Shown: positions 24,571-31,754 of the stretch, one piece after another
How the letters are laid out: every line of letters starts with the position of its first letter
How positions within the stretch are numbered: position 1 is the stretch's first letter
Virus record (IMG/VR): IMGVR_UViG_3300046543_000266
Span: 153,606-217,605 of that record
Origin: a virus
DNA: 64,000 nt
Direction: 5' to 3' (one strand)
Program-made: the position numbers and the translations under genes
The notes under the pieces: model-generated
What the model saw: only the letters and a program-made list of their open reading frames with translations
What the model was told of the DNA's origin: nothing
The model's database searches: none

Positions 24571-25337
24571 TAGACCAGCCCTCCGATTTTAGCAGCACCC
24601 CTCCAACTGATGCGAGTGTTGGAATCCGGGTGTTGGGCCGATGGCGGCTTTTCCTTCACGACATCGGGGTGCAGCTTGAGCAGCTTCTGCAGCGCAGCCT
24701 TCGCCATATCACGGGTACGTTCACCTTCTAGCCCACCTGGAGCGTCGGCCTTACGCTGCGCCACCGCCATGTCGTACGTGAGGGCGATTCGCGTTCCACC
24801 CTTGAGTAGTTGGAGCGTGTAGTCTATGTCCTCGTACGGAAATAAACGATCCCACACGATCTTCTTTACGGTGCCGCGGGACATGCCGAAGGCGAATCCT
24901 AGATGGCTGTTCTCTTTGATACCACCCTTCGGCGCGAAAGCCTTGGTCCCGAGCCCGACGCACTTGTAGCGCGAGCACAGGTCCGGAAGCACCTTGGTCC
25001 AGAAGCCCTTGGTCACTTCGGGAACCGTCGACGCCACGACGTGCTTGTCCTGCTCCTTATCGAAGGCATACAGGTACAGATCGTCGTCGAACATGAACGC
25101 GTACTTGTGCGGGCTGTTCTCCATGATCCACTGGCGCTTGGCACTCAGCGTCTGGATGGACTTCGGCTGCGCCAGCACGTTGACCTTCGGGTAGTTGGCC
25201 TTGAGGATAACGACTTCATCCTTGGGGCATACCAGAGTGACGTGACCGTGCATTCCCTTAGGCAACCGCTCGACCGTCAGCTGGTTGGCAGTACGGCCCC
25301 GCGTTGGGATGTAGATATGATAGTTGATCTTGGACAT
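24570..25337 (-). CDS. GT-A glycosyltransferase, TAGT-like, copy 2
   Basis: 255 residues. NYHIYIPTRGRTANQLTVERL and HVTLVCPKDE at the N-terminus; FMFDDDLYLYAF is the DxD site; FGMSRGTVKKIVWDRLFPYEDIDYTLQLL is the acceptor/donor-binding helix region with an EDxD. C-terminus Pro/Asp/Ser-rich. Paralogue of the genes at 23154 and 27633. Likely adds a sugar from a nucleotide-sugar to a modified base in DNA or another phage acceptor. Start shares one base with the upstream stop. Confidence 0.7.
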   Translation of the reverse strand: MSKINYHIYIPTRGRTANQLTVERLPKGMHGHVTLVCPKDEVVILKANYPKVNVLAQPKSIQTLSAKRQWIMENSPHKYAFMFDDDLYLYAFDKEQDKHVVASTVPEVTKGFWTKVLPDLCSRYKCVGLGTKAFAPKGGIKENSHLGFAFGMSRGTVKKIVWDRLFPYEDIDYTLQLLKGGTRIALTYDMAVAQRKADAPGGLEGERTRDMAKAALQKLLKLHPDVVKEKPPSAQHPDSNTRISWRGAAKIGGLV

Positions 25338-26071
25338 CAGAAGCGAGCCTCGTTTCTGCGTTGGAATTCCGCCAGATGCTCAGGCGTACCCAGATTGGTG
25401 AACTGACGGGTCTCGAAGTACCGCAGCGGCAGTCGTGTGATCCCGTTGATGACGGCGCTCAGTGGCAGTTCGGCATAAGGCTTTCTGTTGCGCTCGGCTT
25501 CAAGGAACGCATCCGCCATGTCGTCCACGTTACGGAACCAGTAGCAGCCAGTGTTGATGTAGTCGGAGATCCGCAGCTTCTCGGACAGACCATGGAACAC
25601 GGCAGTCTTACGCCACGCCGAATGATACTTGGCTGGATTGTTCAGGAAAGAGTACTCTTCCGACCCGCTCTTGTCTTCGTAGGCAATGACGCCGGAGCTG
25701 CCCTCGATGACTGCTTCGGTCATGGTGTACTTGAGGTCGACGTGTGCCGAGCAGTCACAGTCGAAGATGATGACCGGTCCTTCACGCGGTGGATCGCACA
25801 TCAACGCCAGAGCCATCGCGCTGAATGCCGGACCCGGCGAAACGTCTTCGAGATAGTGGACGGCCTTGAAGGTATCCCCGTACTGTGCGAGCAGCTCCTC
25901 GTCCTTGCGCAGGATCAGGATCTCGACGTCCGACGGTTCCAGCCCATACGAGTCGATAACCCATCGGTACATCGGGACGCCCGGAAGTACTTCGATGAAC
26001 GGCTTGCTGACCGGGAATCCCTGCTCCCGGAAGCGTGAGCCCATTCCGGCGGCGGACATTAGATAGCGCAT
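25337..26071 (-). CDS. Sugar nucleotidyltransferase
   Basis: 244 residues. LMSAAGMGSRFREQGFPVSKPFIEVLPGVPM is split as MSAAGMGSRF (the GxGxR nucleotide-binding loop) and PVSKPFIEV (the KP lysine); FDCDCSAHVD holds the Asp pair for metal; C-terminal GTPEHLAEF matches the family ending. It activates a sugar phosphate to an NDP-sugar (NTP_transferase family, like glucose-1-phosphate thymidylyltransferases), so it can feed the glycosyltransferases beside it. The sugar cannot be told. Confidence 0.75.
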   Translation of the reverse strand: MRYLMSAAGMGSRFREQGFPVSKPFIEVLPGVPMYRWVIDSYGLEPSDVEILILRKDEELLAQYGDTFKAVHYLEDVSPGPAFSAMALALMCDPPREGPVIIFDCDCSAHVDLKYTMTEAVIEGSSGVIAYEDKSGSEEYSFLNNPAKYHSAWRKTAVFHGLSEKLRISDYINTGCYWFRNVDDMADAFLEAERNRKPYAELPLSAVINGITRLPLRYFETRQFTNLGTPEHLAEFQRRNEARF

Positions 26072-27597
26072 GATTGCTGTTCCATGAGTTGGTATATTTC
26101 TTGGCCCTTCTTGAACAGAGCCAGTTGTCGTTGCAGCGAATCGCTGTGTAGCGGCAGCATTGAGAAGAACAGCAGCGCAGTCATCGCCAGCACTTCTTGG
26201 AAGTCGATACCGAAGCGCTCCCGAACTACGACGCTGAAGTAACTAATGACCTCACGGTTCAGCGGAGGCGGGTTGATTGCCGAGACACTGTAGTGCCCGG
26301 CGATAATCGAGTCGTAGCCAACCATCGAGTGCAGCAGCTTTGCCAACTCGTAGCGGACGTCGCCGTATATGGAGCGCTCGTCGAATCCGTTGAGGCCGCG
26401 CGGGTCAAACACCTTGATGCTATTAGTGCGATGGTCATACGCGATGTTGCTGAAGCACAGGTCACCATGAACTACCGAGATACGGTCAGGGCGATCGGGT
26501 ATCTGTGCGATGCAGTGCTCGGACAATGCCGTAAGCTCAGGCACAATCTCCGAGAAGGTGTCGGACTGGCCGCTGGACTGACCACTGAGTTGTAGCTGCT
26601 GGATGCGCTGGCGAGTCTTACCTTCGATGAGCTCACGGAACGCCGCCGCTTCATGCAGGACGGTCTCTGAGTCGATATGGTGTCCCGGGTCACCACCAAT
26701 GAAGTCGAGGCACTTGTCGATGATGGTGTGCCACACACCAAACTCTTGATTGCCGAACACGTACAGTTCAGCCAGCGTCGGCAGCGGCAGGTACTCGATC
26801 TCGTAGGATCCGTAGCAGTCGTACGACAGCAGGGCCGGAGTGTACTTACGCAGCTTGACTGGGAGGTTGCTGTACCAATCGAACTCAGCGTGGATCTTGG
26901 CTGGAGTACCACTCTTACTCACCACGTTGTCTTCGATGCGAAGTTGGTTGAAATGCCGCGACGTCAGGAAGTTCTGCTTGGACAGGAAGTAGGTAGCAGC
27001 GTGTCCGAAGTCAAACCAGTCGACGCCGTCCGTATAGTCCTGATAGGTTACGGCGACTTCGTCGTGAATCCAATCCAGGGCTTCACTGATATCGTCGTCA
27101 GGTGCTATCACACGCGCTACCGTGTTGAGCGGAGCCATGAAGTATCCGATGAACACAGCATTGCGGCCGTTATCCAAGCGTATATCCAACCAGTTGAAGT
27201 TACCCGGACGGGTCGCAGCCACCCCGATGCACGGAGTGGTCGCCCACTTGCTGATCAGTGTATCGCCCCACAGAACGTGTAGTTCCACACCCTCACAGTT
27301 TCGAGCACCGTTCAAGTGGTTCACTATCCTGGTCACCGCATAGTACAGAACGTGCGACAACGGACGTGGGTGCTTGGACGAGTACTCACTTAACATGGTC
27401 ACGCGATCATCGCACGGCGGCATCGGGAAATCTTCCGGATGTGTGACAAATACCTTGTCGAAGTCTGCACCCATCTTCAGCTGATGTTGGATCAACGACT
27501 TGCCAGCTACCGGAATGCGTGAGGCGGGCAGCTTACCGAACATGAACTGAAGCTCGGGGTTGCACAGCGCTGAAGACAGGATAAGCAGGACCTTCAT
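26059..27597 (-). CDS. Bifunctional nucleotidyltransferase-like / APH-type kinase
   Basis: 512 residues from ATG 27597 (upstream leader contains an AGTAAATA motif at 27630). N-terminal ~230 residues resemble a nucleotidyltransferase fold with degenerate motifs (LPASRIPVAGKSLIQHQL for the SKP loop). C-terminal ~280 residues hold the aminoglycoside-phosphotransferase catalytic motif VVHGDLCFSNIAYD and the DxG-like KVFDPRGLNGF. Such two-domain proteins occur in capsule and choline/sugar phosphate pathways. It may phosphorylate then activate a small sugar or polyol for the adjacent glycosyltransferases. Overlaps the next start by 13 bases. Confidence 0.6.
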   Translation of the reverse strand: MKVLLILSSALCNPELQFMFGKLPASRIPVAGKSLIQHQLKMGADFDKVFVTHPEDFPMPPCDDRVTMLSEYSSKHPRPLSHVLYYAVTRIVNHLNGARNCEGVELHVLWGDTLISKWATTPCIGVAATRPGNFNWLDIRLDNGRNAVFIGYFMAPLNTVARVIAPDDDISEALDWIHDEVAVTYQDYTDGVDWFDFGHAATYFLSKQNFLTSRHFNQLRIEDNVVSKSGTPAKIHAEFDWYSNLPVKLRKYTPALLSYDCYGSYEIEYLPLPTLAELYVFGNQEFGVWHTIIDKCLDFIGGDPGHHIDSETVLHEAAAFRELIEGKTRQRIQQLQLSGQSSGQSDTFSEIVPELTALSEHCIAQIPDRPDRISVVHGDLCFSNIAYDHRTNSIKVFDPRGLNGFDERSIYGDVRYELAKLLHSMVGYDSIIAGHYSVSAINPPPLNREVISYFSVVVRERFGIDFQEVLAMTALLFFSMLPLHSDSLQRQLALFKKGQEIYQLMEQQSCAI

Positions 27598-27629
27598 TAT
27601 GACCTCGGATTGTTGTGGGCGTACTACCC

Positions 27630-27637
27630 TATTTACT
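27630..27637 (-). promoter_or_regulatory. AGTAAATA late-promoter-like motif, overlapping a stop codon
   Basis: Minus-strand AAGTAAATAGG; the TAA is the stop codon of the glycosyltransferase gene ending at 27633. Lies about 35 bases upstream of the bifunctional kinase start (27597). Confidence 0.7.
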
Positions 27638-28511
27638 TCTGGCTGGCAGCATAGCATTTCTGCCAGTAGATGATGACTTCCTTGCGGGAGATGCTCTCTT
27701 TGTACTTACGGTCCACCACCTTGACGAACGGCTCGTGCGCACGCGCCAGCTTGACCGCAGCGATGTCCGAGCGCTTGATCGTCCGCTCTTCGAATGCCCC
27801 ACCCTTTGCCCCGTAGGACAGCGGGTTGACTACGAAGTTGTTCATGATTAGATTGGGGATGCCGCGCTTGAGCAGATGCAAGGTCACGTTGAAGTCTTCG
27901 CGGAACTTGATCTCGTCGAAGCGGATGTCGTTGTCGAGTAGCGTGCGGCGGTGATGACCCATCGCGTGCATGGCGCGACCGGCTTCCATGGTTTCCTTGC
28001 GCTGCCGATTGTTGTTCTGCCGTGAAGCAATGCAGGTATGCCGATACTCACGTTCGAGCATGGCATCACGGATGAAGTCGAAGCGGCGGATCTTCTGCTC
28101 GTCGGTGAAGCCGTCCTTGAACAGGAACAGCACACCCTTCTTCTTGTACTCAGGCAGCACATCCCACTGCACCTTCTTGGGGTCGAAGGCTCGATACTTC
28201 TTGTTGCAGCGCCGGAAGAAGTACATGTCGTCGTCCATCTGGAAGATGTTGTCCGACTTGACGTTCTCGATGATCCACTGGCGCTTCTTGGCGATGCCGT
28301 CCACCGTCGGATCGTCGATAGCGTACACCAGATCGTGTTTATACTTCTTCTTTAAGGCCCGCGCATCTTCGAGGGTCGAAGTAATGAGCAGTACCTTGGC
28401 ACGCAGTTCTTCGGGGATGCCCAAGAACGTCACTTGGCGATCCACCCGTTGATGCGTTGGTATGACCAGCTGAAAGTCTTTATCAGCCACGAGGAGTCTG
28501 TTCTTGAACAT
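27633..28511 (-). CDS. GT-A glycosyltransferase, TAGT-like, copy 1
   Basis: 292 residues. FQLVIPTHQRVDRQVTFLGIP then KVLLITSTLED at the N-terminus, IFQMDDDMYFF as the DxD site, LLDNDIRFDEIKFREDFNVTLHLL as the later acidic motif and a basic C-terminus. Clearly a paralogue of the two TAGT-like genes downstream. Ends with a stop codon that forms part of the next promoter motif. Confidence 0.65.
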   Translation of the reverse strand: MFKNRLLVADKDFQLVIPTHQRVDRQVTFLGIPEELRAKVLLITSTLEDARALKKKYKHDLVYAIDDPTVDGIAKKRQWIIENVKSDNIFQMDDDMYFFRRCNKKYRAFDPKKVQWDVLPEYKKKGVLFLFKDGFTDEQKIRRFDFIRDAMLEREYRHTCIASRQNNNRQRKETMEAGRAMHAMGHHRRTLLDNDIRFDEIKFREDFNVTLHLLKRGIPNLIMNNFVVNPLSYGAKGGAFEERTIKRSDIAAVKLARAHEPFVKVVDRKYKESISRKEVIIYWQKCYAASQK

Positions 28512-28522
28512 GCCCGAGCCTG

Positions 28523-29227
28523 TTAGTAGGTGAGAACGAACTTGCGGAATCCGTCAGGTGTGTTCTCGATGGAAGGGTAGCCAGTGGCCTCGACGTTGTA
28601 CTTGGTGACGCCGTGCTCGACCGTGGTGGCGGGAACCATCAGACCACGCAGTTCGAAGTCGTCGAACAGATACTCTTCCATCGTGGCTGCGTTGATAACG
28701 CGCCACTGATTGGTGTGGCCGTCCGAATGCGTGTTGTACCGGATGTAGTACTTCTTGTGACCGGTCGTCACCACCTTGGCGATCTGACGTGCTTCCTTGT
28801 CGAACTCTTCGGCGCTCTCCAGATAGTTGCCGATCTGATAGTCCACCTCATCGTACTTGGGCGGCACGTACATCTTGTTCGTGTCCTCGAAGCGGCCCTT
28901 GTCGATGGTGTTCATCCACACCTTGAACACGTCGTCTGTGTGATCGAGGAACTGTTCTTGGAACGCGTTGCGCGTGGTTGCCAGCGGACACACGAAGTCG
29001 ACGATAACCCAATGGCCTTGGAAGTGCAGCATCCGAGCCAACTGACCGAGAGTGGTTGCTTGCTTGACGCGGTCCAGGTTGGAGAAGCCCAGATGCGACG
29101 TGATGGTGCTACGCGCCCAGTCAGCGTTGACGTGGATGGCGTTCAGCTTCTGTTGGAGAACCTTTGCCAACGTGGTCTTGCCGCTGCCGGGCAAACCCTG
29201 AATGAAGATGACTTTGTTTTGGCTCAT
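28523..29227 (-). CDS. APS-kinase-like P-loop kinase
   Basis: 234 residues. GLPGSGKTTLAKVL (residues 11-24) is the P-loop; INVDWARS-like 'NADWARSTI' is the substrate-binding loop (compare LDGDNVR in adenylylsulfate kinase); GHWVIVDFVCPLATTRNAF matches the Walker B and lid segment of CysC (SFISPYxxxRxxAR). The last ~100 residues are an extra domain with no clear match. APS kinase makes PAPS, the donor for sulfotransferases, and a sulfotransferase gene is present downstream. An alternative is a 5-hmdU or nucleotide kinase using the same P-loop fold. Confidence 0.6.
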   Translation of the reverse strand: MSQNKVIFIQGLPGSGKTTLAKVLQQKLNAIHVNADWARSTITSHLGFSNLDRVKQATTLGQLARMLHFQGHWVIVDFVCPLATTRNAFQEQFLDHTDDVFKVWMNTIDKGRFEDTNKMYVPPKYDEVDYQIGNYLESAEEFDKEARQIAKVVTTGHKKYYIRYNTHSDGHTNQWRVINAATMEEYLFDDFELRGLMVPATTVEHGVTKYNVEATGYPSIENTPDGFRKFVLTY

Positions 29228-29282
29228 GATGGTTTGTTGTGTGTAGAGAGGGAAGAGCAGTAAAACTAGGAAGAGCGATTTT

Positions 29283-29675
29283 TCAGGCGGTGCGAGCCGA
29301 GGCTTGGTACGGCTTCATGCGCGTGTGGTGGACGATGATGTACTGCGACCGGCCGCCACGCGACATGTGATCAGCGTTGACCCATTGCCGTTCGCGCGGA
29401 AGGAACGCATCGGTGAACACGTAAATGTTGCTGTCGATACGGCACAGGAACCCTTCTGCCTTCTGAGCCGCAGTTGCCAGCAACGTCCGGTCCTGGATCT
29501 CCTCGTAGTTACGGCCGAGATGCTCGTACGTCGAGGGGTCCACGATGACGTGGGTGGTGAGCCGCGGATCGATGGTCACCAAGAAGTCCGGGATGGTCGT
29601 GAACTCCTGACGGGCCAGACCCATCGGGAAGTCCTTGTTCTTGTACACCTGGACAGGCTTGATCGGATTAGTCAC
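29283..29675 (-). CDS. Unrecognised protein, GTG start
   Basis: 130 residues from GTG 29675, with GGAG eight bases before and a four-base-type overlap with the upstream peptide. Contains DPRLTTHVIVDPSTYEHLG and IYVFTDAFLPRERQW. No domain recognised. Neighbouring APS-kinase-like gene follows after 55 bases. Confidence 0.65.
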   Translation of the reverse strand: MTNPIKPVQVYKNKDFPMGLARQEFTTIPDFLVTIDPRLTTHVIVDPSTYEHLGRNYEEIQDRTLLATAAQKAEGFLCRIDSNIYVFTDAFLPRERQWVNADHMSRGGRSQYIIVHHTRMKPYQASARTA

Positions 29676-29808
29676 GAGTGTTCTCCAGTGCTTTACGGCG
29701 ACGCATTGCACGCACGTCATGAGCAACCTGACGTAACGTGTGAATGATGACTGCTAATGCCACGACGCCGAGCGCCAACATTATAGCGGATTGCAGCCGG
29801 GGTTCCAT
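29668..29808 (-). CDS. 46-residue single-pass membrane peptide
   Basis: MEPRLQSAIMLALGVVALAV... has one membrane helix (residues ~8-27) and a basic C-terminal tail (RAMRRRKALENTRD). AAGGAT lies seven bases before the ATG. Its stop overlaps the next GTG start. Function unknown. Confidence 0.6.
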   Translation of the reverse strand: MEPRLQSAIMLALGVVALAVIIHTLRQVAHDVRAMRRRKALENTRD

Positions 29809-29832
29809 AGTGAAGATCCTTCAAATTGACTA

Positions 29833-29985
29833 TTACAGATTGGCCTTCTCTTTCGGGTCGCAGCACGTTGCTTCGATTGGGATAACGAAGCAGCACCACC
29901 AACAGCGTTTGGTATCCGGACCAACTACAAACGGGAAGGGGTGCGGCGACGGCGGTTCGGTGTTCTCCCCCACGTCGTTTTCCAT
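29833..29985 (-). CDS. 50-residue cysteine-rich protein
   Basis: Starts MENDVGENTEPPSPHPF and then has RCWWCCFVIPIEATCCDP, five cysteines in about 15 residues, compatible with a metal site. AAGGG precedes the start by about ten bases; the start follows the upstream stop by one base. Unknown function. Confidence 0.5.
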   Translation of the reverse strand: MENDVGENTEPPSPHPFPFVVGPDTKRCWWCCFVIPIEATCCDPKEKANL

Positions 29986-29986
29986 G

Positions 29987-30271
29987 TTAGCGGCGACCCT
30001 TCGTATTGAACTTGGCCTGTTGCCGCTGCTGGAAACGCTTCTGGTCTTGACGCTGGATCTTCAGTTCGTGACGCTTGTTCGCTTCGTCGTGGTTGAAGTC
30101 GGATGCAGGTGCCTGACACGGCGTATCGTCATAGTCATGTAGCTCGCGACGTTTACGCTGTTCGATGCTCGGTGTGCTCTCGTGAACGGCGCCCTGACTG
30201 GCGAGCATAGCCATTGCTGCGACTGCCGAAATGCTGGAGCGACCACCAAGTCCAATGCGACGCTGTGTCAT
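29987..30271 (-). CDS. Small unrecognised basic protein
   Basis: 94 residues; N-terminus MTQRRIGLGGRSSISAVAAMAMLA could be a weak signal or helix, the rest is highly charged and Gln-rich (HELKIQRQDQKRFQQRQQ), predicted coiled coil. Start overlaps the upstream stop (ATGA). Confidence 0.55.
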   Translation of the reverse strand: MTQRRIGLGGRSSISAVAAMAMLASQGAVHESTPSIEQRKRRELHDYDDTPCQAPASDFNHDEANKRHELKIQRQDQKRFQQRQQAKFNTKGRR

Positions 30272-30459
30272 TTGCGACGTCTCCCTGTTCTAGCGCGGCG
30301 CTGTGCCTTGCGTTTGTGGTGTAGCTTGCGTAGCGCCCGGACGCGGTTGACTTCATACGCCATAAGACGTAGCTGTGAGTCAGTCAGAATACGATAGTCA
30401 ACCGCCCCCGGAACCTCGACCCATGTGAACTTCAATGGTTGTGGAAAGTAGAGGCCCAT
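30268..30459 (-). CDS. Small basic unrecognised protein
   Basis: 63 residues from ATG 30459 (MGLYFPQPLKFTWVEV...), overlapping the upstream stop (TGATG). Ends with a Lys/Arg-rich tail (KAQRRARTGRRRK), a likely nucleic-acid contact. A start further upstream is in frame but would lie inside the preceding gene. Confidence 0.5.
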   Translation of the reverse strand: MGLYFPQPLKFTWVEVPGAVDYRILTDSQLRLMAYEVNRVRALRKLHHKRKAQRRARTGRRRK

Positions 30460-30635
30460 CAACGCCTTCCGGTGCGTGCGCGCTTCTGGCGCTTGCGCTT
30501 GTTGAGCTTGAGTCTGTGTTGGCGATACAAAGCCCACAGAGTACCGAAGATCCGCCGGTTCTCAATTTCCTCGATCTGGTTAGCAAACTCTACGGCCAGT
30601 GGATCATCCAAATCGTTCATTGTCAAAGTAGGCAT
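30459..30635 (-). CDS. Small basic unrecognised protein
   Basis: 58 residues: MPTLTMNDLDDPLAVEF..., then IEEIENRRIFGTLWALY and a basic end KRKRQKRARTGRR. The basic tail resembles that of the next gene, hinting at a duplication. Start and stop both overlap neighbours by TGATG. Confidence 0.5.
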   Translation of the reverse strand: MPTLTMNDLDDPLAVEFANQIEEIENRRIFGTLWALYRQHRLKLNKRKRQKRARTGRR

Positions 30636-31654
30636 CAACGTTTCTCCGAATTGGCCTTCGCATACGAGAACGTCTTGTCCACCAGCGACTCGACGTTCTT
30701 GGGCAGTTGCTTGCCGACCAACCGGAAGGCGATGGCCTCGGCGATCAGTTCGTTGACGTGCTTGGTGGCATACTCGGTGACGATGGGTTCAAGGTCACGC
30801 TTGGATACACCACGCGTAGGCCACAGCGCCCGGATGTCGTCCTTGAAGTCAGCCTCGAACAGCAGGTCCAGTTCCTTCACCGACAGGGAGTGGCGCTGGC
30901 TGATACTGCGCAGTATCCACTTGTAGGTGATGGTGTCCTCTTCCGACAGGATGGACCGGAAGTCTGACGGCATGTCTTCTTGACTCAGCAGCATGTCCAG
31001 CAGCTCCTGGGACTTGTCGCGCTTGATGTCCTCGACCTTGATGCTGGTATTGTACGCCCGGATCCACGCGGCATTGAGCTTCTTGCCGGTAGCGTATTCC
31101 TTGTGGAGGTGATGGCCGAGCTCGTGGTAGATCACGTACGGATACTCCGAGAACGGCATGATCTCCGGGCGGATCTGGAACGTATGCGGCCGCACTTCGG
31201 GCTTCTTACTGCGCTTGTAGAGGCCCGCGTACTTCTCGCCGTTGAACGGGATGACTTCCCACACGCAGGTGGAGGGGTCGATGATGAAGTCGAGGCCGTG
31301 TTGCTTCAGCACCTTGGCACACTTGTCGAACGCCGCGAACAGCTTCTTGCCGAGTTCAGCTTCGGGCTTGTAGAAGAAGTGGATGGTGCCGAAGTTGTCG
31401 TGTACCTTGCGGCCCGTATGCAGGATCGACGTATCGCAGCCGTACACCTTACCCGGAACCGGCGTCGGCCCCAGATTGACGACGATGTCCTTTGTGGACA
31501 CTTCGACTGTGGACCGCAGGTTCGCGAAGTGGCAGTCCTTCTCTACTACACCAGTCACTTGATTGTTGGTCTTGCCAGTGACCTTGAACAGGAAGAGCTT
31601 GGCCTTCGTGTTGTTGGATTGGGTTCGTCCTACAGCGTAATCGCCTTTCTGCAT
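30635..31654 (-). CDS. Zinc metallopeptidase-like protein (HELGHH)
   Basis: 339 residues from ATG 31654, AGGAAGG five bases before it. YVIYHELGHHLHKEY near residue 190 is an HExGHH-type zincin motif with the HExxH glutamate. A third zinc ligand may be the Glu/His in a later helix (NELIAEAIAFRL). The N-terminal ~70 residues are beta-rich. It could process a phage or host protein; no signal peptide is seen, so a cytoplasmic target is likely. An AGTAAATA motif and a hairpin precede it. Confidence 0.6.
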   Translation of the reverse strand: MQKGDYAVGRTQSNNTKAKLFLFKVTGKTNNQVTGVVEKDCHFANLRSTVEVSTKDIVVNLGPTPVPGKVYGCDTSILHTGRKVHDNFGTIHFFYKPEAELGKKLFAAFDKCAKVLKQHGLDFIIDPSTCVWEVIPFNGEKYAGLYKRSKKPEVRPHTFQIRPEIMPFSEYPYVIYHELGHHLHKEYATGKKLNAAWIRAYNTSIKVEDIKRDKSQELLDMLLSQEDMPSDFRSILSEEDTITYKWILRSISQRHSLSVKELDLLFEADFKDDIRALWPTRGVSKRDLEPIVTEYATKHVNELIAEAIAFRLVGKQLPKNVESLVDKTFSYAKANSEKR

Positions 31655-31694
31655 GGTGCCTTCCTGTTCGTGGATAGAGATATGGTCTGGAAAC

Positions 31695-31730
31695 GAAAAA
31701 TGCCCGACCCTGAGTAACAAGGCCGGGCAT
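31695..31730 (-). terminator. Hairpin with T tract
   Basis: Minus-strand ATGCCCGGCC / GGTCGGGCAT stem with a loop of about ten bases, then TTTTTCGTTT. Strong intrinsic terminator shape, located between the AGTAAATA motif at 31747 and the metallopeptidase start. Confidence 0.75.
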
Positions 31731-31746
31731 CCGTTACTGTACAGCT

Positions 31747-31754
31747 TATTTACT
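31747..31754 (-). promoter_or_regulatory. AGTAAATA late-promoter-like motif, overlapping a stop codon
   Basis: Minus-strand CAGTAAATAAG; the TAA is the stop of the gene ending at 31750. About 95 bases upstream of the metallopeptidase-like start, with a terminator hairpin in between. Confidence 0.6.
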
